Part shown: piece by piece, positions 46,850 through 58,803 of the stretch | How the letters are laid out: each line of letters opens with the position of its first letter | Numbering within the stretch: position 1 is the first letter of the stretch | Source: Motacilla alba alba | Taxonomy: Eukaryota; Chordata; Aves; Passeriformes; Motacillidae | Direction of reading: 5' to 3' | NCBI RefSeq assembly: GCF_015832195.1 | Contig: NC_052030.1 | Location: forward strand, 8,327,439-8,391,438 | DNA: 64,000 nt | Made by a program: the position numbers and the translations under genes | Notes under the pieces: generated by a model | The model's database searches: none | Told to the model about the DNA's origin: nothing | What the model saw: only the letters and a program-made list of their open reading frames with translations

Positions 46850-48700
46850 CGGTTTTTTCTCTATCAAAATAGATTTTCTCTTTGATTTAAACTGTGGTAC
46901 GGATCACAGTTTTGGGGCCTTTATTATAAGTAGATAAAGGTAAATTTTTTTCAGATTGAAAGGTATGGAGAAATGGAGCTTTGGATGGAGGATAATGCAG
47001 AGTAAGTCAATAGTACGGACCAGCAAGGGATGTAAATGAAAATCCAGGCAAAAACCGTTTTCAGGGCACTTCCACATACCTGCTCTTATAAAATCAAGCA
47101 AGGCCTTCACGCCAAAATAAAAAGCTCTAAAGAAAACCCAGAAAATGAACATGGGAATCCTTTTTTAAAGGACAGCTGTGCCCCAAAAAAATCCCCCAAA
47201 GTTCCCACCAACCCAAAAAAAATCCTGCAAAACCAAAAGAGTAATTCCAGAAGGAACCATACAATTAAAGGCCTTGGCAAAACAGCACTAAGTGTGGGAA
47301 CAAAGAGTTGACTCCTCATTCTCAGTAAGTCCCAGTATTACAAAGCAAGTGTCCACAGAGACTCAGCAACAGAAATGTATCAAGTACTTGTACTATATCC
47401 AAATTCTTGGAGTCTTGTTCTAACCCTTCAATAGTGTTCTGCGAGCTAGTAAGGCAGGAGGGTGTCATTTCTTCTGCCACCTCCACAGAGAGCTGGAAAC
47501 AAGAACCAGAAGTTAAACCACTGATGGGAAAAAGGAGCATGAACTCCAGAGTATGCACTTCCTGAAAACACAGAAAATTGAAATCTATTCCCTGAGGATG
47601 GCAGTGCTCAGACGTGTGCCTCCCATATCACTGCAGATATTCCCTGTTCTGAGGAGCTTGATGGGATTGAAGAGTTCACAAACCCAGGCCTGATTAAAGC
47701 CCAGGGAATTCAGCACCATTTCTTTCCCACATGCCAAGTCAATTCAACTCTGGATCCTGCAGGTGGCTCAAGAGGATTTCAGGGTTACATCTCAGGCAGC
47801 AAAGGCCCAAATACACCTGGAACTCTGGATTTATACCCTTGAGCTTGCCCAAGCACGAGGGCAATGCTAGGAGGATGACACCTCCCACAGAAAAGGTCTC
47901 ATCTTGGAATGTATGGCTCAGTTGACATTCCAAACTGAGCTCTCTCACTGAGAAAGGATTCATTTCTTTTAGACCTGCAAAGCTCTAGAAAACATAGAAA
48001 TTTGTTTCAAAACCAAAAGAGTTCACAGCAGTCAGCATGATGAGTTTCTAACCCATAATTTCTATATCAGTTTTTATGTAATACTAATTTCTACGAATTT
48101 ATGTAATTTCTAAATCAGTATTCTGAGTTGGAAGGGACCCACAAGGATCACCAAGTCCAACTCTTAAGCGAATGGCCCAAAAAGGGATCGAATAAGCACC
48201 CTGGCATTTTTAGCACCACACTGTAACTGAGTTAATCTCAGGGTCATGCATGTTATTCCATAGGAAAACCATGGATGACATGAAAAATAAAAGCTTAGAG
48301 ATTCAGTTTGAGTAAAGGTAAATTATTTTTAAAAAATCAAAAGCTCATGAAGTCATAACTTCATAGTAAAAAAGAGTATATTAAAATTATTTGCCCCATC
48401 TTTACGTAGAGATTATACATATTTAAAATACTATTTTCCAGGTAAACATAATAATAAAAACATTATTCAAATAGCAATTAAGATGTCCTGCATTTCAAGG
48501 TTTTTTTAAGAAAGCTGCTTTCCCACTACACTGTTTTCAAGTATATCAGTCAGGTGAATCAGCCAGGGGTATAAAAAGCTCCTGGTTTTTCTGCTGCACT
48601 GTCTTCCCCACTCAGTTTCTCCTGGGCATCCAGTTCTCATTCTGCAAGCACACCGACTCCCGTTTCACTGGATTCTTGGATTTGGAAAGGCCACTTTTTT
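46850..48700. other. Intergenic or PUS1 3' flank
   Basis: AT-rich sequence downstream of the PUS1 stop. The PUS1 3'UTR must begin here (below 48756) but I find no AATAAA on the minus strand within the first kilobase, so its end is not placed. It contains a CR1 fragment (48119-48245) and an exon-like segment (about 47380-47491). Confidence 0.55.
48119..48245 (-). mobile_element. CR1 LINE 3' fragment
   Basis: The plus strand reads GAGTTGGAAGGGACCCACAA, then GATCACCAAGTCCAACTC and TTAGCACCACACTGTAACTG, the antisense of the 3' end of avian CR1 retrotransposons as commonly seen in songbirds. Truncated and diverged; no open frame. Confidence 0.75.
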
Positions 48701-48755
48701 TGTAGACAAAAGGAACTGCAAGCAGCAAGGGTCCCACGAGCAGCCTCCCGCTGGC

Positions 48756-48806
48756 TCAGTCAGAATCATCGCCACAGCCATCGCTGCCTTCGGGATCGCT
48801 GCTCTT
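48756..48806 (-). CDS. PUS1: PUS1 coding exon 6 (acidic tail and stop)
   Basis: [16 protein letters not shown] and TGA (48758-48756), matching the acidic human ending EGSEGDGDTD. Acceptor TTTTGCAG, phase 0. This exon is too short to show as an open frame. Confidence 0.93.
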   Translation of the reverse strand, partial: KSSDPEGSDGCGDDSD

Positions 48807-51800
48807 CTGCAAAGCAAAACACAAAATGCTTTGTCAGTGCTGCACTCACACCCACACGCTGACCTGGATCACACATACTGACTCCACACTTCTCCACAAG
48901 GGTAAGAAAATAGCCCTGGGTCCCAACTTCATGGGTTAGACCCATCTACTGTAACAAACACCTCTGGTGGTAAAGATGCTTCTTGGAACAAAAAACGTAC
49001 TTGGGATTACAATTACCAGAGAGGAAATTCCCTCTTTTTACAGCATTTACAACTCCTGAATTACAACCTGCAGTATGTGGGAAACTTAAAAGTGGAGTAC
49101 TAACATGAAACAGTGATATTTCAAATAAATGCACGTCAGATAAGTTAAGTGCTTTTTTATGCAAGTCCCTGAAAAGCTAAGCTTGCTGCATTGTCTAAAG
49201 CCAGATTTGAGAATTTTGTGTGCTGCAGAGAATTTATGTCCAACCTCTATTGCAGATAAGCCAGGGCTCACTAATTCTTGTTTAAAAGAGAAGTCAGCTA
49301 CACAAAGTAGTACCAAGGAAAAACTACAAATGTTAGAAACTTACAAGAAAACTGAAGTCAGAGCTCTTCTCTGGGAACCTCTCCTTCAGGAGTAAGGCAA
49401 CATGGTGTAAATAATTTGGGGGCTTTATGTATTTTTTTGAAGCAAGTATTTTAACTGATATGACTGATATCAAAGTATTTTTATAAAGAGAAGCTAGCAC
49501 AGTATATGTCTATCGTTCTATATATCTATAGTATGTATCTGTCTGCAGTTATTCTTTTTTTTCTCCTCACCACTACTAGCTGAAAACACCGAATCCCACA
49601 AATTTAACACTGGCCATTTAATATCCCACTACAAAACGAATTCCAAGACACTCACACAGTTGACTTCATACCAGCAAGCACAGCTCACTGAAGTGCAAAC
49701 AGCCTGCAAAATCTCAGCAGAGTCTGTCATATCATGCCTTATTTATCCTTCCCAGACAGCCTGTGCTAACTGTGATGCCAAACCCAAACTTGGTTGGGTC
49801 TATCAGCAGGGAGCAGAACCTGCCTCCTTCCAGGAATACATCAGGGATTGGAAACCTGGCAGCACCAGGTGCTGCCAACACCACCAGGTAAAGGACTCTG
49901 AGCCACACAGTCTTTGGGTCCCATTTAAACAAGCCAACGTGGCTTCTGCTGTGCCCTCCTGTCACAAACACCCCTCTAATAAATCCAGAATTCAGAAAAA
50001 AATTACCACAAGTACAAAAATAACCCTGAGAAACTTATGGTATCTCGCTTGTGCTATTCAACAAGGCTGTAAGCTTTATATCATGCATAAAATGGCAGAG
50101 ATGTAATTTTTCTCCATTTCTCCATCTCTCTCCATTTGCTACACAAAATAAAGATAATTTTAAGAATTCTGTTAAATGAAAGACGGCCGTTATTTTCTTC
50201 TGAGTTGCACTACACAGGAGTTTTAGCCCTGCCCATCATTCAACCTTTAAGGACTTGCCAGCCTTTAACTGAAATTTCCTTTTTGGCAATAATGTATTCT
50301 CATAGCTCACAGGAGTTCCTGTTGGCACAAATGTATTCTCACAGCTCACAGGAGTTCCTGCTGGCACAAATCCAATTCCACAATATCCCAGTTACTCAGA
50401 AGTTGTTCTGGTGGCCTATTTTGAGCTCATGGCAGGTTAATTTAAAAGAGCTGGTCCTAAATTTCCCAGATCCCAAACCTTATCTGGTAACAAAACGAGA
50501 ATTAGCCCAAAATCAGAGACTACAGAAAGCCAGCAGGGATTTAAAGCAAAATTATCAGCCTGAAACCTAGACTCCCACTTTCATAACAGCACAGGCTGGC
50601 AATGTGTCCATAATTTCTGTTGCCAGGTTATGATTATGCAAATTGCTCGTGCTTAAAGCTTTCCTTCCTCCCTCCTCAACTACTCCCTGTAAAACCCTGC
50701 GCAAACAATGCTTTGTACAGCTCATTCCACTATCATCAAGTGCACAAAGACAGAAGAGATTATACACATTTCATACTCCAGATGACTGTCATTTCCACAG
50801 CATTTCATGGAAAACAAAAACGGTACAAAGGGAAGAGATGTTTCAGCTTGACAGTTTCCATTTGTAAAATAATGGCTTCAGTCATTACCTTTGGATTTTG
50901 GTTGTTAGTCTGCACCTCAACAGCAGAGGAGTTGAAGTCATGAATGGGGAGGGTTTTTAGCCAGTTTGCCATGGACTTCTCCTCCCTTTCTGTGTTGATA
51001 ATGGTAGGATAGATGAACTGCTCTTTGAAAACAGCGATTTTCTCCTCCTCCTCTGTCCACTCCAGTGGCTCATGCAGCCCATCATTCCCAAAACGCCTGT
51101 TGTATTTTTCGAAGTGCACTTTCTCCAAAACCAGCCCAAGTCCAGGGGCTTTGGGGACATCAACCTTCTCTTCTCCCCAGCTGCGCTCCATGATGGACTC
51201 AGCAGCATAACCTTTCACAATTGCTATCACCAGCCCAATCATCTTCCTGATCTGGTGCATCATGAAACTCTGACCTTTCACTTGGATCACTGCAAATTCC
51301 ATGTTTTCCCTGACAAAGGGCTCTCCGCAGTACATCTCCATGATGTACCTCTTGGCACTGGGGTCCCTGGGGCCCTTCTGTGACGTGAAGTTGTGGAAGT
51401 TGTGTGTCCCTTTGTAGCAGGCCAGCAGCTGGTTGACCCTTCCAAGGGTCTCTCTGTCCAGCCGGTAAAGTTCCTCCTGCACTTCATGGTCCTTATGGGC
51501 AAAGGCAAACGTGGGCAGCATGTAAGAGTAGGTTCTGGCATCACATTTGTTCTTGGAGTTGAATCCCCCAGTGACTCTCTTCAGGCCTGGATTTAAAAGT
51601 GACATTAGGTTTTTGAAACAGGAGGTTACAGATTGATCATGATCTCACTCCTACCAACAAGAATATTTTTAAGCAAAATATAAACAAAAAGTAGATTTGT
51701 TCAAAAGAACCCAAATTTCAAGCTAATAGAAGCATGTTAAAACTAAACCCTTTATAAGCAAAGTTATAGAGACCTTCTGCAGGAGAAAGCTTTTCTTGAA

Positions 51801-53758
51801 AACATTTTCTCTGCCCATTTCAGTGTTCTTACCCAGAATTCTGATGTGAGAAGGAAGATGATTATTGATCTTTTCTAAGATGTCATCTATTAGCCTGACC
51901 TTCAGTGACACAATCTGTCCAGCTGCAGACACACCCTGTAAAAACCATAAAACACAAAGCCCCGCATAATTATGTACTTTGGAAGCTCTAGGATAACACT
52001 TGCAGAATTTAAGTAACGGCGTAACAAGTTTATTTGTTTGTACTTGAATTTAACAGAGGACAAAAGGAGAAGTTTCAAGGAACATTCACTTGCTGCTGGA
52101 TCTCCCTCTGGACAATGCTTTTAGCAGTCCACCCCAGCAGCAGAGGTGTGTAAACCCCAGAGTTCAGGAGAGCACAGCCCTGCCCAACCTACCTTATCTG
52201 TTCGAGCACAGCGCTGGAAAGACATCTTCTTCATATCCTCCCCGTGGTTCTCCGGGATGCATCCCGACTGAACAAGGGCAGAGACCAGGTCATCCTCTAT
52301 TGTCTTGAACTGTGAAGATCCCACGTTTCTCTAAGAGGCCATATGTAGTAAAAATAAGAAACAGAACAATAACAGGATAAATGGAGATGGGAATTTTGTT
52401 AATCAAACATTGTTGTGAAATTCTTTAAAAGTCTTCCCTTTGCAGCCTTAAGAGCCATTGTCTAACAAACCTAACTGTATTTTACCAGAGTGTTAATAAA
52501 ACATCCTTCTGATTTAGCTGTTACTGTTACAGCAAATAAGGACTTATTTCTAACTTCACTGTGCAATACTCCTGGAGGGTTTTGGTGATTCCTTCAACTG
52601 CATGAACCAGCACCAATACTGTCCCAGTGCCTGCAAGTCAACAGCTGCTGCTCCAAACCCAGCCTCTACATATTTTTCTTCCAGAAATTAGATTGGGTTC
52701 TTTTGCTCAGTTCACCTGATGTGCCTGTAAGCATGAGGTTTACGGCTGGTGAAAAAACCTCCTTTGTTGTATAAGCATGAAAGGCTCCCTTCCCTGTGTG
52801 CATGATTGTCAGTTATCCCCTGGATCCTCTGAAGTATTCTTTAAGTGTATGGAGCTTGCAGTACGTGGAGAGGAGCAGCAGATGGAGCAGGATCACCCTC
52901 TCACTGCCAGCTCTGTGCCTCGGACCACCCTGCACAGGCACGTCTGGTGCTATGACAAAGCACTGTCCCTACAATCATCAGATATGCACCACTGACATTT
53001 TAAAATTAAGTTATTAACAAGTCATTTGAAGCCATTCATACACTGTTCCTGCCCTGGTTTTTGATACTGCAAATGCTCAACTGTTTCCCTATCCAGGCAC
53101 TCTGACTAAACCTAACAGAGACTCCAAAACAAAAAATAAGCTGGAGATACTGCTTTGCCAAACCACATACTTGCATGCCATGGTAGCCTTTCCCTGAATA
53201 TGCCATCAACAGCACAATCTTCCTTTTGGGTAACTTCTTATTCTGGTCCTCTGCATCTTCCTCATCCGCATCGCTCTTCAACTTTTTGCTCGGATGCCCG
53301 TTTTCTTCCAGCCTTTGAACCACCTCGCTGCTGCTGTTCAGTCTCTTTGTCTGGCTGGCAACCGCTGCTATCAAATCCTCAGCCATTGTAAGAACCTGCA
53401 GGGGAAACAACCGCAGATGGGACGAGCATGAACGGCACGAAACCCGGGCAGAAAACGACAGCTCCACCCCCGGGGCCGCAGAAGGCGACAGCACATGAAC
53501 AAGTCTAAGGCAGGAAGGGCGAGCACCCCTGTTCCCCCTAGGCCGTGCCACCATTCCCTCCTGCGCTGCCCGGACACCCGGCGGCCCGGCCGGGAATGCC
53601 GGCAGGGCGAGCGGCGACGGCCCCACCCGGCCTGACCCGTCCCAGAGCGGGGCAGGGCAGGGCCCGGCAGTACCCACGCTGCGCTGCCACCGCCACGGCC
53701 CGGCGCTCCCCGGGGCGGAGAAGCCGCAGCTCACGAGCCGGAGCCCCCACCGCAGCAT
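48756..53758 (-). CDS. PUS1: PUS1, tRNA pseudouridine synthase 1, six coding exons
   Basis: TruA-family enzyme that isomerises uridine to pseudouridine in cytosolic and mitochondrial tRNAs and some other RNAs, acting in nucleus and mitochondria. The joined exons (53678-53758, 53171-53395, 52193-52330, 51833-51935, 50889-51586, 48756-48806) give 431 residues; human has 427. The core starts [19 protein letters not shown]. The catalytic aspartate (about 147) lies in CARTDKGVSAAG, split by the exon 3/4 junction. Further matches are [46 protein letters not shown] and [11 protein letters not shown]. Residues 1-27 are Arg-rich without acidic residues, like a mitochondrial targeting leader; an internal ATG (53386, M-A-E-D) would give a form without it. 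No damage seen. In humans its loss causes a myopathy with sideroblastic anaemia. Confidence 0.97.
48807..50888 (-). other. PUS1: PUS1 intron 5 (about 2.1 kb)
   Basis: Intron between the large core exon and the short tail exon. It holds a 41-base direct duplication at about 50292-50371 and an AT-rich tract near 49500; I recognise no gene. Confidence 0.8.
50292..50371. repeat. Direct duplication, 41-base unit
   Basis: Two adjacent near-identical copies, each containing CTCACAGGAGTTCCTG and GGCACAAAT, in PUS1 intron 5. They differ at three or so positions. Confidence 0.85.
50889..51586 (-). CDS. PUS1: PUS1 coding exon 5 (large)
   Basis: About 233 codons: [20 protein letters not shown] through [20 protein letters not shown] to [20 protein letters not shown]. 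It covers most of the catalytic and tRNA-binding fold. Acceptor AAATCCAG, donor AAG|GTAATG, phase 1 to 0. Confidence 0.97.
51833..51935 (-). CDS. PUS1: PUS1 coding exon 4
   Basis: [20 protein letters not shown] to LPSHIRILG, near-identical to human. Acceptor TTTTTACAG, donor CTGG|GTAAGA, phase 0 to 1. Confidence 0.97.
52193..52330 (-). CDS. PUS1: PUS1 coding exon 3 (catalytic Asp)
   Basis: Residues 103-148, [20 protein letters not shown] to QRCARTDK; the Asp of RTDK is the family's catalytic residue. Acceptor CCTCTTAG, donor AAG|GTAGGT, phase 0. Confidence 0.97.
53171..53395 (-). CDS. PUS1: PUS1 coding exon 2
   Basis: Residues 28-102. It contains the second possible start (M-A-E-D-L), a Lys/Asp-rich linker and the start of the catalytic fold ([14 protein letters not shown]). 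Acceptor CCTGCAG, donor CAA|GTATGT. Confidence 0.95.
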
Positions 53759-53930
53759 GGCCCCCGGAGCCGCCGGGCGGGAGAGGCCGCGCCCGCCGCC
53801 CTCAGCCCCGCGCCCGCCGCCGCCGCCGCCACTTACGGGGCCGCTGCGCAGCGACGGCGCCGCGCGGGGCGCACGCGGGCGCGGTACGGCGGCCGCGCGG
53901 GGACACGGCGGGGAGGGCGGGGGCAGCGCG
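53560..53930 (-). promoter_or_regulatory. PUS1: CpG-island promoter and leader of PUS1
   Basis: GC- and CpG-rich block around the first coding exon without a TATA box. A strong donor CCCC|GTAAGT at 53836-53835 indicates a further, non-coding first exon upstream of the coding one, which could splice directly to exon 2 and give the shorter, non-mitochondrial protein. Confidence 0.7.
53678..53758 (-). CDS. PUS1: PUS1 coding exon 1 (mitochondrial leader)
   Basis: 27 codons from ATG at 53758, [13 protein letters not shown] and so on. The donor AGC|GTGGGT keeps phase 0; the nearby GTACTG would put exon 2 out of frame, so I prefer GTGGGT. Confidence 0.8.
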
Positions 53931-53935
53931 CGCCG

Positions 53936-54065
53936 TGAGGGCGGCGGGGCGGGCTGAGGGAAGCGCCGTGAGGGCTGAGGGAAGCGCCGTGAGGGCTGAG
54001 GGAAGCGCCGTGAGGGCAGCGGGGCGGGCTGAGGGAAGCGCCGTGAGAGCTGAGGGAAGCGCCGT
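53936..54065. repeat. Short tandem array near the PUS1 promoter, unit about 21 bases
   Basis: Several imperfect copies of GAGGGAAGCGCCGTGAGGGCT directly upstream of the PUS1 CpG island. Unit length varies between copies. Confidence 0.85.
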
Positions 54066-54069
54066 CCCT

Positions 54070-57000
54070 ACAGCAAACCGAGCCCTTCCCGGAGCTCCCT
54101 CGCAGTGGGAAAAGGGATGGCGTGTAAATCCAGCTCTGCTCCGGGTGTCCCAGCCTGAGAGCCCGCCGTGCTCCAGTGCTGGCAGTGACCAGTGTGGGGG
54201 TATTGCCCTGCTCAGCGCCGCCTCCTGCACACGGGCTCCAACACACCCCAAAATTGTCATATTGTTAAATAAACAAAAAGCAGGGGAAAAGGCAAACTAA
54301 CATTCCGGCGGTACGTGGTGGCTGTGTAAGTAAAGCAGCCCATGTTTCCTTATCCATGAGGAAACAGGCGCTGACAGCGCTGCAGTCCCAGCGAGGCGAG
54401 GACGAGGGGAGGGAATAGTTCTCAAGGCACGCAGATCTGCTGTAACAGCTCGCGGTTCCCTTCCCAGAGCGATGTCACATCGGTCCCCCTTTCCCCTTTT
54501 CCCTTTCCTTCTCTTTGTGTCGGTGTCAAGCATGGGCACCTCTGGCACCACTTCCCCTCAGGGTTTCCTCCAGGCAGCTCGCTCAGGCAATCCTTGCGCT
54601 CATGTTTCGTGCAGCAAGTTTTACCTGCACTTCATGGGGAAGCTGAGCTCAACAGGAGCCCTTACCAGGCCACAGCATGTCCCTCCCAAAAAGCCAAATG
54701 CACTTGGAATAGTTTTTTGCTCCAGTGCTCTGTAGGACGGAGCTACCCATGGGTTCCCTGGCACGTTGTTAGATTATTGTACTTCCATTTATCCGTTCAG
54801 ATGGAACATGGAAAGGTTGGCACTTCCAAGCGGGCCAGATTATCACAGGCCTGTTATTTCAGCTAATTAGGGGAAGAAATGCAGCATGTCCTTTTCTGAA
54901 CTGACACTTCTGAGTTATTTCAGGAATGGGATGGAGCAAAGGGAAGATTTATCACAGGGTCCCAGCTGCACTTTGCTTAGAGAAGTGATAAAAGACGACC
55001 TGTCACAGTGCAGTGCTGCTGCCAAGGGAAACAGGAATACAAATTTCTCTATCACTGCAATCAGGGTGTCTGAATCTCTTTTTGCCTCATTTCCTTAGGA
55101 AGTGGATCTTGGGCAATTGTCTGTCCACCACATCCCTTCCTCCTCCTTCCCTGCCCTGATTGCTGAGTTTGGCTCATTTCAGTAAATGTGACAGAGGGAA
55201 GAAGGCACCAGTCAATACGGAAAACAGTGATGGGATAGAAGAAAGACTTGCATGGATATCCCATGAGGGAAAAAGCCTTGGTGTCCCAGCTCCTTACCCC
55301 TTCTAAGAGCAGCCAAGAAGCTTCAAAACAGGCAGCACAAGCTGTGCTCTTAACCTCTCACAGCACGCACTACCTCTTCCTTTTTTTAACTTACCTATTT
55401 TATCTGGAAACACCCATGTATAATTTATCTATTTTATCTTGCTACCAAAAGCAAGGGGAAATCGAAGTGACCCACCAGAGCTGGGAGAGTCAGAGCCTCA
55501 GGAGGTCCCGAGCTCTCTCGGCACTGAAATTAGCATCGTCAGAGCTCTCCGGGTGCCAACCACCTGGGGCCTCGCAGAGCCCTGGCCTCTGTCGAGCGGG
55601 CAGCAGGACGGCTGCGGAGCGGGGTTTTGGCATGCTTTTGGAGCCAGTTCATGGAATTCTCCGGTCAGCGCCGCTCCTCACCCCGCACTGCGCGGGGCGC
55701 CCGGGCGGCGCCGCCTGCAGATGGGGCTCTGGCAACGCGCACCGCCACCTCCCCGCCGTGTCCCGGGGACAGCCACAGCCCTGGCCACACAGGGTCCCCT
55801 GCCAGGCAGGCACCGCCGGCACTCCTCCTGCTCCTCCCAGCCCGGGGACACTGCGGGCTGTCCCCTCCGGCTGGCAGAGCGGAATGGCCCCACTGCAGCT
55901 GGCTGTCCCCTCCCTGAGCAGCCTGTTCCTGCTCCGCTGTGGCAATGTCACCCAAGCAACTTTCTCATCTTCCTCCCTAAGGCCTGCTTTGAAAAAGGAG
56001 GTATTTATTTCAAGAGGATTTGCTTTCAATTCACAGAGAAATAAAATTTATTTTAAATCAATAAAAAAGGCTGCAAGGAAACCTTGTGTTATAAAAGATG
56101 CTTCCTTCCAATTGTTTTCTGCTGAAGGGAAGGAAAAAACTGCTACACTGATGTTGAGTGAGTTTAAGGGCTTTGCTCCCCAGCACTAGAAGTTCAGGAG
56201 ATACCAAATGTTGTAGTTAAAAGCCATTTACATCCATGTTGGGAACTGGTGACATGCTGAACTCAAAGAGCACGCTATTCTGCTCCTCCCCAGCAGTTGT
56301 ATATTGGGCATTAGCTGGAAACATGAAGAAAAATTGTGCACATTTGGGAACTCAGTTACCCTCTGTCCACGGTAAGAGGAAGCCTGTGTTTGACATATGC
56401 TTCAGCCCCTTCTTAGAAATTCACTATTTAACATGTTTTGTAAAAGCGTTCAAACCCCTTGCCAGGTTTCATCTCCCAGGAGAGGGGGTGGTTCTGACTC
56501 TATTGTCCCTAAAAAGGCTGTTTTTAGAAAGAAATGTCCCAGGGAAGTTTGCATCCCTGCACTACGTGCGACTCCTCACCCAGGGAATGGCACCCATGCT
56601 TAGTGCTACATTTATGGAAATAAATCTAAATAAATCCAACAGCTAGCATTTCTCTGGAGAGCATGAGGTCCTGCCCTGCAGAGCTATGCCAGGGTATTGT
56701 CTCCCTGCACAGATCCCTTCCTCTCCTGGAGTGTGAGGTGACCAGGCACAGGGGGCCCCTGCAGAGAAGCCAACATCCAGCTAAACACCAGAGAGCTCAA
56801 ACGTGCTGTGAAGGAGTTAACTCCTCGTGAAATAAAGCTTTAAAAGAGCTGGAAGCGGAATAATTGATCTTTGTATGGCCTTGGTTCAACACCCACCCAC
56901 CCGTTTCTGCTTCCTTGATGTCACTGTCACCTCTGATCTTTCAGAGTTGAATGAGTGTTTTTGCTGACGTACTTACCAACAACTAAATATAAAATGCGGG

Positions 57001-58797
57001 AACAAAGCCAAATGCCCTGGAAGAATTGCTTGGGGTTTTTTTTTCTCCTAGAATCAACAGCAGCATGACATCACAGTCAACATCCAGAAAGTTGTGCAAT
57101 TTCCACTGGTGCTTCTGAACTGTCCAGGTCCCATGGTCCAGTGCTTTTAGAAGAGACTGTGCATTTCTGTTGTAGAAGTTTTCCCAGCTAGCACTTTCCC
57201 CCTATGCTGTGCTGCCTGTGAAAGAGTCCTATGGATTCAGCAGAGAGTTCTCTATCTACACAGGCATGTGACATTTCATTTTGGTTTTCACCTGAACCTT
57301 TGAAATTCTTAATGGGCAGCTTCAAAAGAAACCCCTCTCCCTTACCCTCAGCATCAGAAACTTTTACATGTATTATGTACTACTATCCCATGCTGCAGGG
57401 AACAAACATACACAAGAGTTTTCTACAAAAGGGAAAAATGTTAAAAACTCTAAAAATCCCCCACAAATCCTCAAAAAACAAAGACCAAAGTGTGCTGAGC
57501 AGATAAAAGAAACAGCAGTATTTGTAATTACTTAGCTCTGGTCCGCTTTCCAAGGGCTGCCGTGGGGTCTTGCCCAGGTTGTGCCACCACTTTTTCAGCA
57601 CACAGAAGTGCAGTTTCTCAGAGTTGCCCCCAGCACTGATGGTGCTGCAGCTCTGCAGGGAGAAAGGATCGACTGTCCCTGCATGTGAGCCAGCATCAAC
57701 AAGAGCCCAGCGTTTCTAGGCAGGACCGTTCTCACAGAGCAATTCCCTGGGGTGGGAAAGGCAGGGGCCAGAAATAGGGGTTATAAACAGGGCAGAGCAA
57801 GAAAAAAACTAATTCCAGCTCACGGTAAATGATGATTTTGAAGTAAGATTTTTTCTTACAAAACCACGACACTGTGCAGTAACTGTGGGCTGATGCTGCA
57901 TCACACTGGTCCTGGTGAACAGGACTTTCCCTAGTGATGCTCATGGGCAACAAAACCACACAGATTTCAGCAAGTGGAGTTCTGGGAAATGTTTGGTGGA
58001 ATTATGGTATTTGGATTCTGAAAGTTTACAGCTGTGTGGCTGAAATTTCTGTGGCAAGAATGGAAGGACTGGACTAATTAATTCAGCACCTCTCCCACAT
58101 CCCAGATGAAGGGCTTGGCTTTTCCTCCTAGAGTATTCCAATCCAGACAGAACAGGGACCTGTCCTGCACCTGAAGTCAGGACCAACACTCTCAGTATCC
58201 TCACTGTCCCTTTTGCCATGTCCAGTGACTTTTTGCAAAGCTATGTGGGCAAGAGAATTCTAAGCCAAGTACCTGCTCTGTTCAAAAAACAAAATTGCAA
58301 TGCATACAAACACAGCAGGAAAATATTTAATCCTAATTAGAAATACCCAAATGTTATCATGATATCACAACTTCAAGTCCCTTTTTGGTTCAGCAACAAG
58401 TGGGCTGATTCTGACAGTATAATCCTACAAATACTGAAATATGGGTGGAATTTAAGCATCCAACTGGCAGGGAAGGGGTCTCCTCTCAACTTGTGACAGT
58501 TCCTAACCACTGCAGGACGAGAAGACAAGTAATGTGGACAGAGAAACCAGGAACTGCAGCTCCCACCCAGCAACTGGCTTCAACTTGCCCAAATTCACAG
58601 GCTTCATGTGAATTCAGGCAAGGTGGCTCTTTTGCCCCGAGCTTCACCTGCTGTGATAAGGAGGCAGAAAATAGCCCTTTTTTTTACCCAAAAGTTGAGG
58701 CAGGTAGAATCACACACATTATAAAGGCCTTGCTCAGATGCACCTGAATTTGGATTATAAAGGACTGAAAACAGGCCACTAACAATTCCAAATCAAT
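54070..58797. other. Intergenic, PUS1 to ULK1
   Basis: About 4.7 kb between the divergent ends: PUS1 promoter on the left, ULK1 3' end on the right. A GC-rich patch lies at about 55560-55920. A plus-strand open frame of about 313 codons (55248-56189) crosses it, but it resembles nothing I know and has no splice or promoter support. Confidence 0.6.
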
Positions 58798-58803
58798 TTT
58801 ATT
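58798..58803 (-). terminator. ULK1: Poly(A) signal AATAAA, probable ULK1 3' end
   Basis: CAATAAAATTG on the minus strand, the leftmost canonical hexamer downstream of the ULK1 stop before the AT-rich intergenic sequence. The next downstream bases include a GT-containing stretch. Confidence 0.5.

Noticed and set aside
53545..54300. Plus-strand open frame of 251 codons across the PUS1 promoter
   Set aside because: Arg/Ala/Gly-rich, runs through CpG island and tandem repeat; no family match or splice support.
55248..56189. Plus-strand open frame of 313 codons in the PUS1-ULK1 interval
   Set aside because: Begins at a non-ATG codon, crosses a GC-rich patch and low-complexity sequence, and resembles no known protein.
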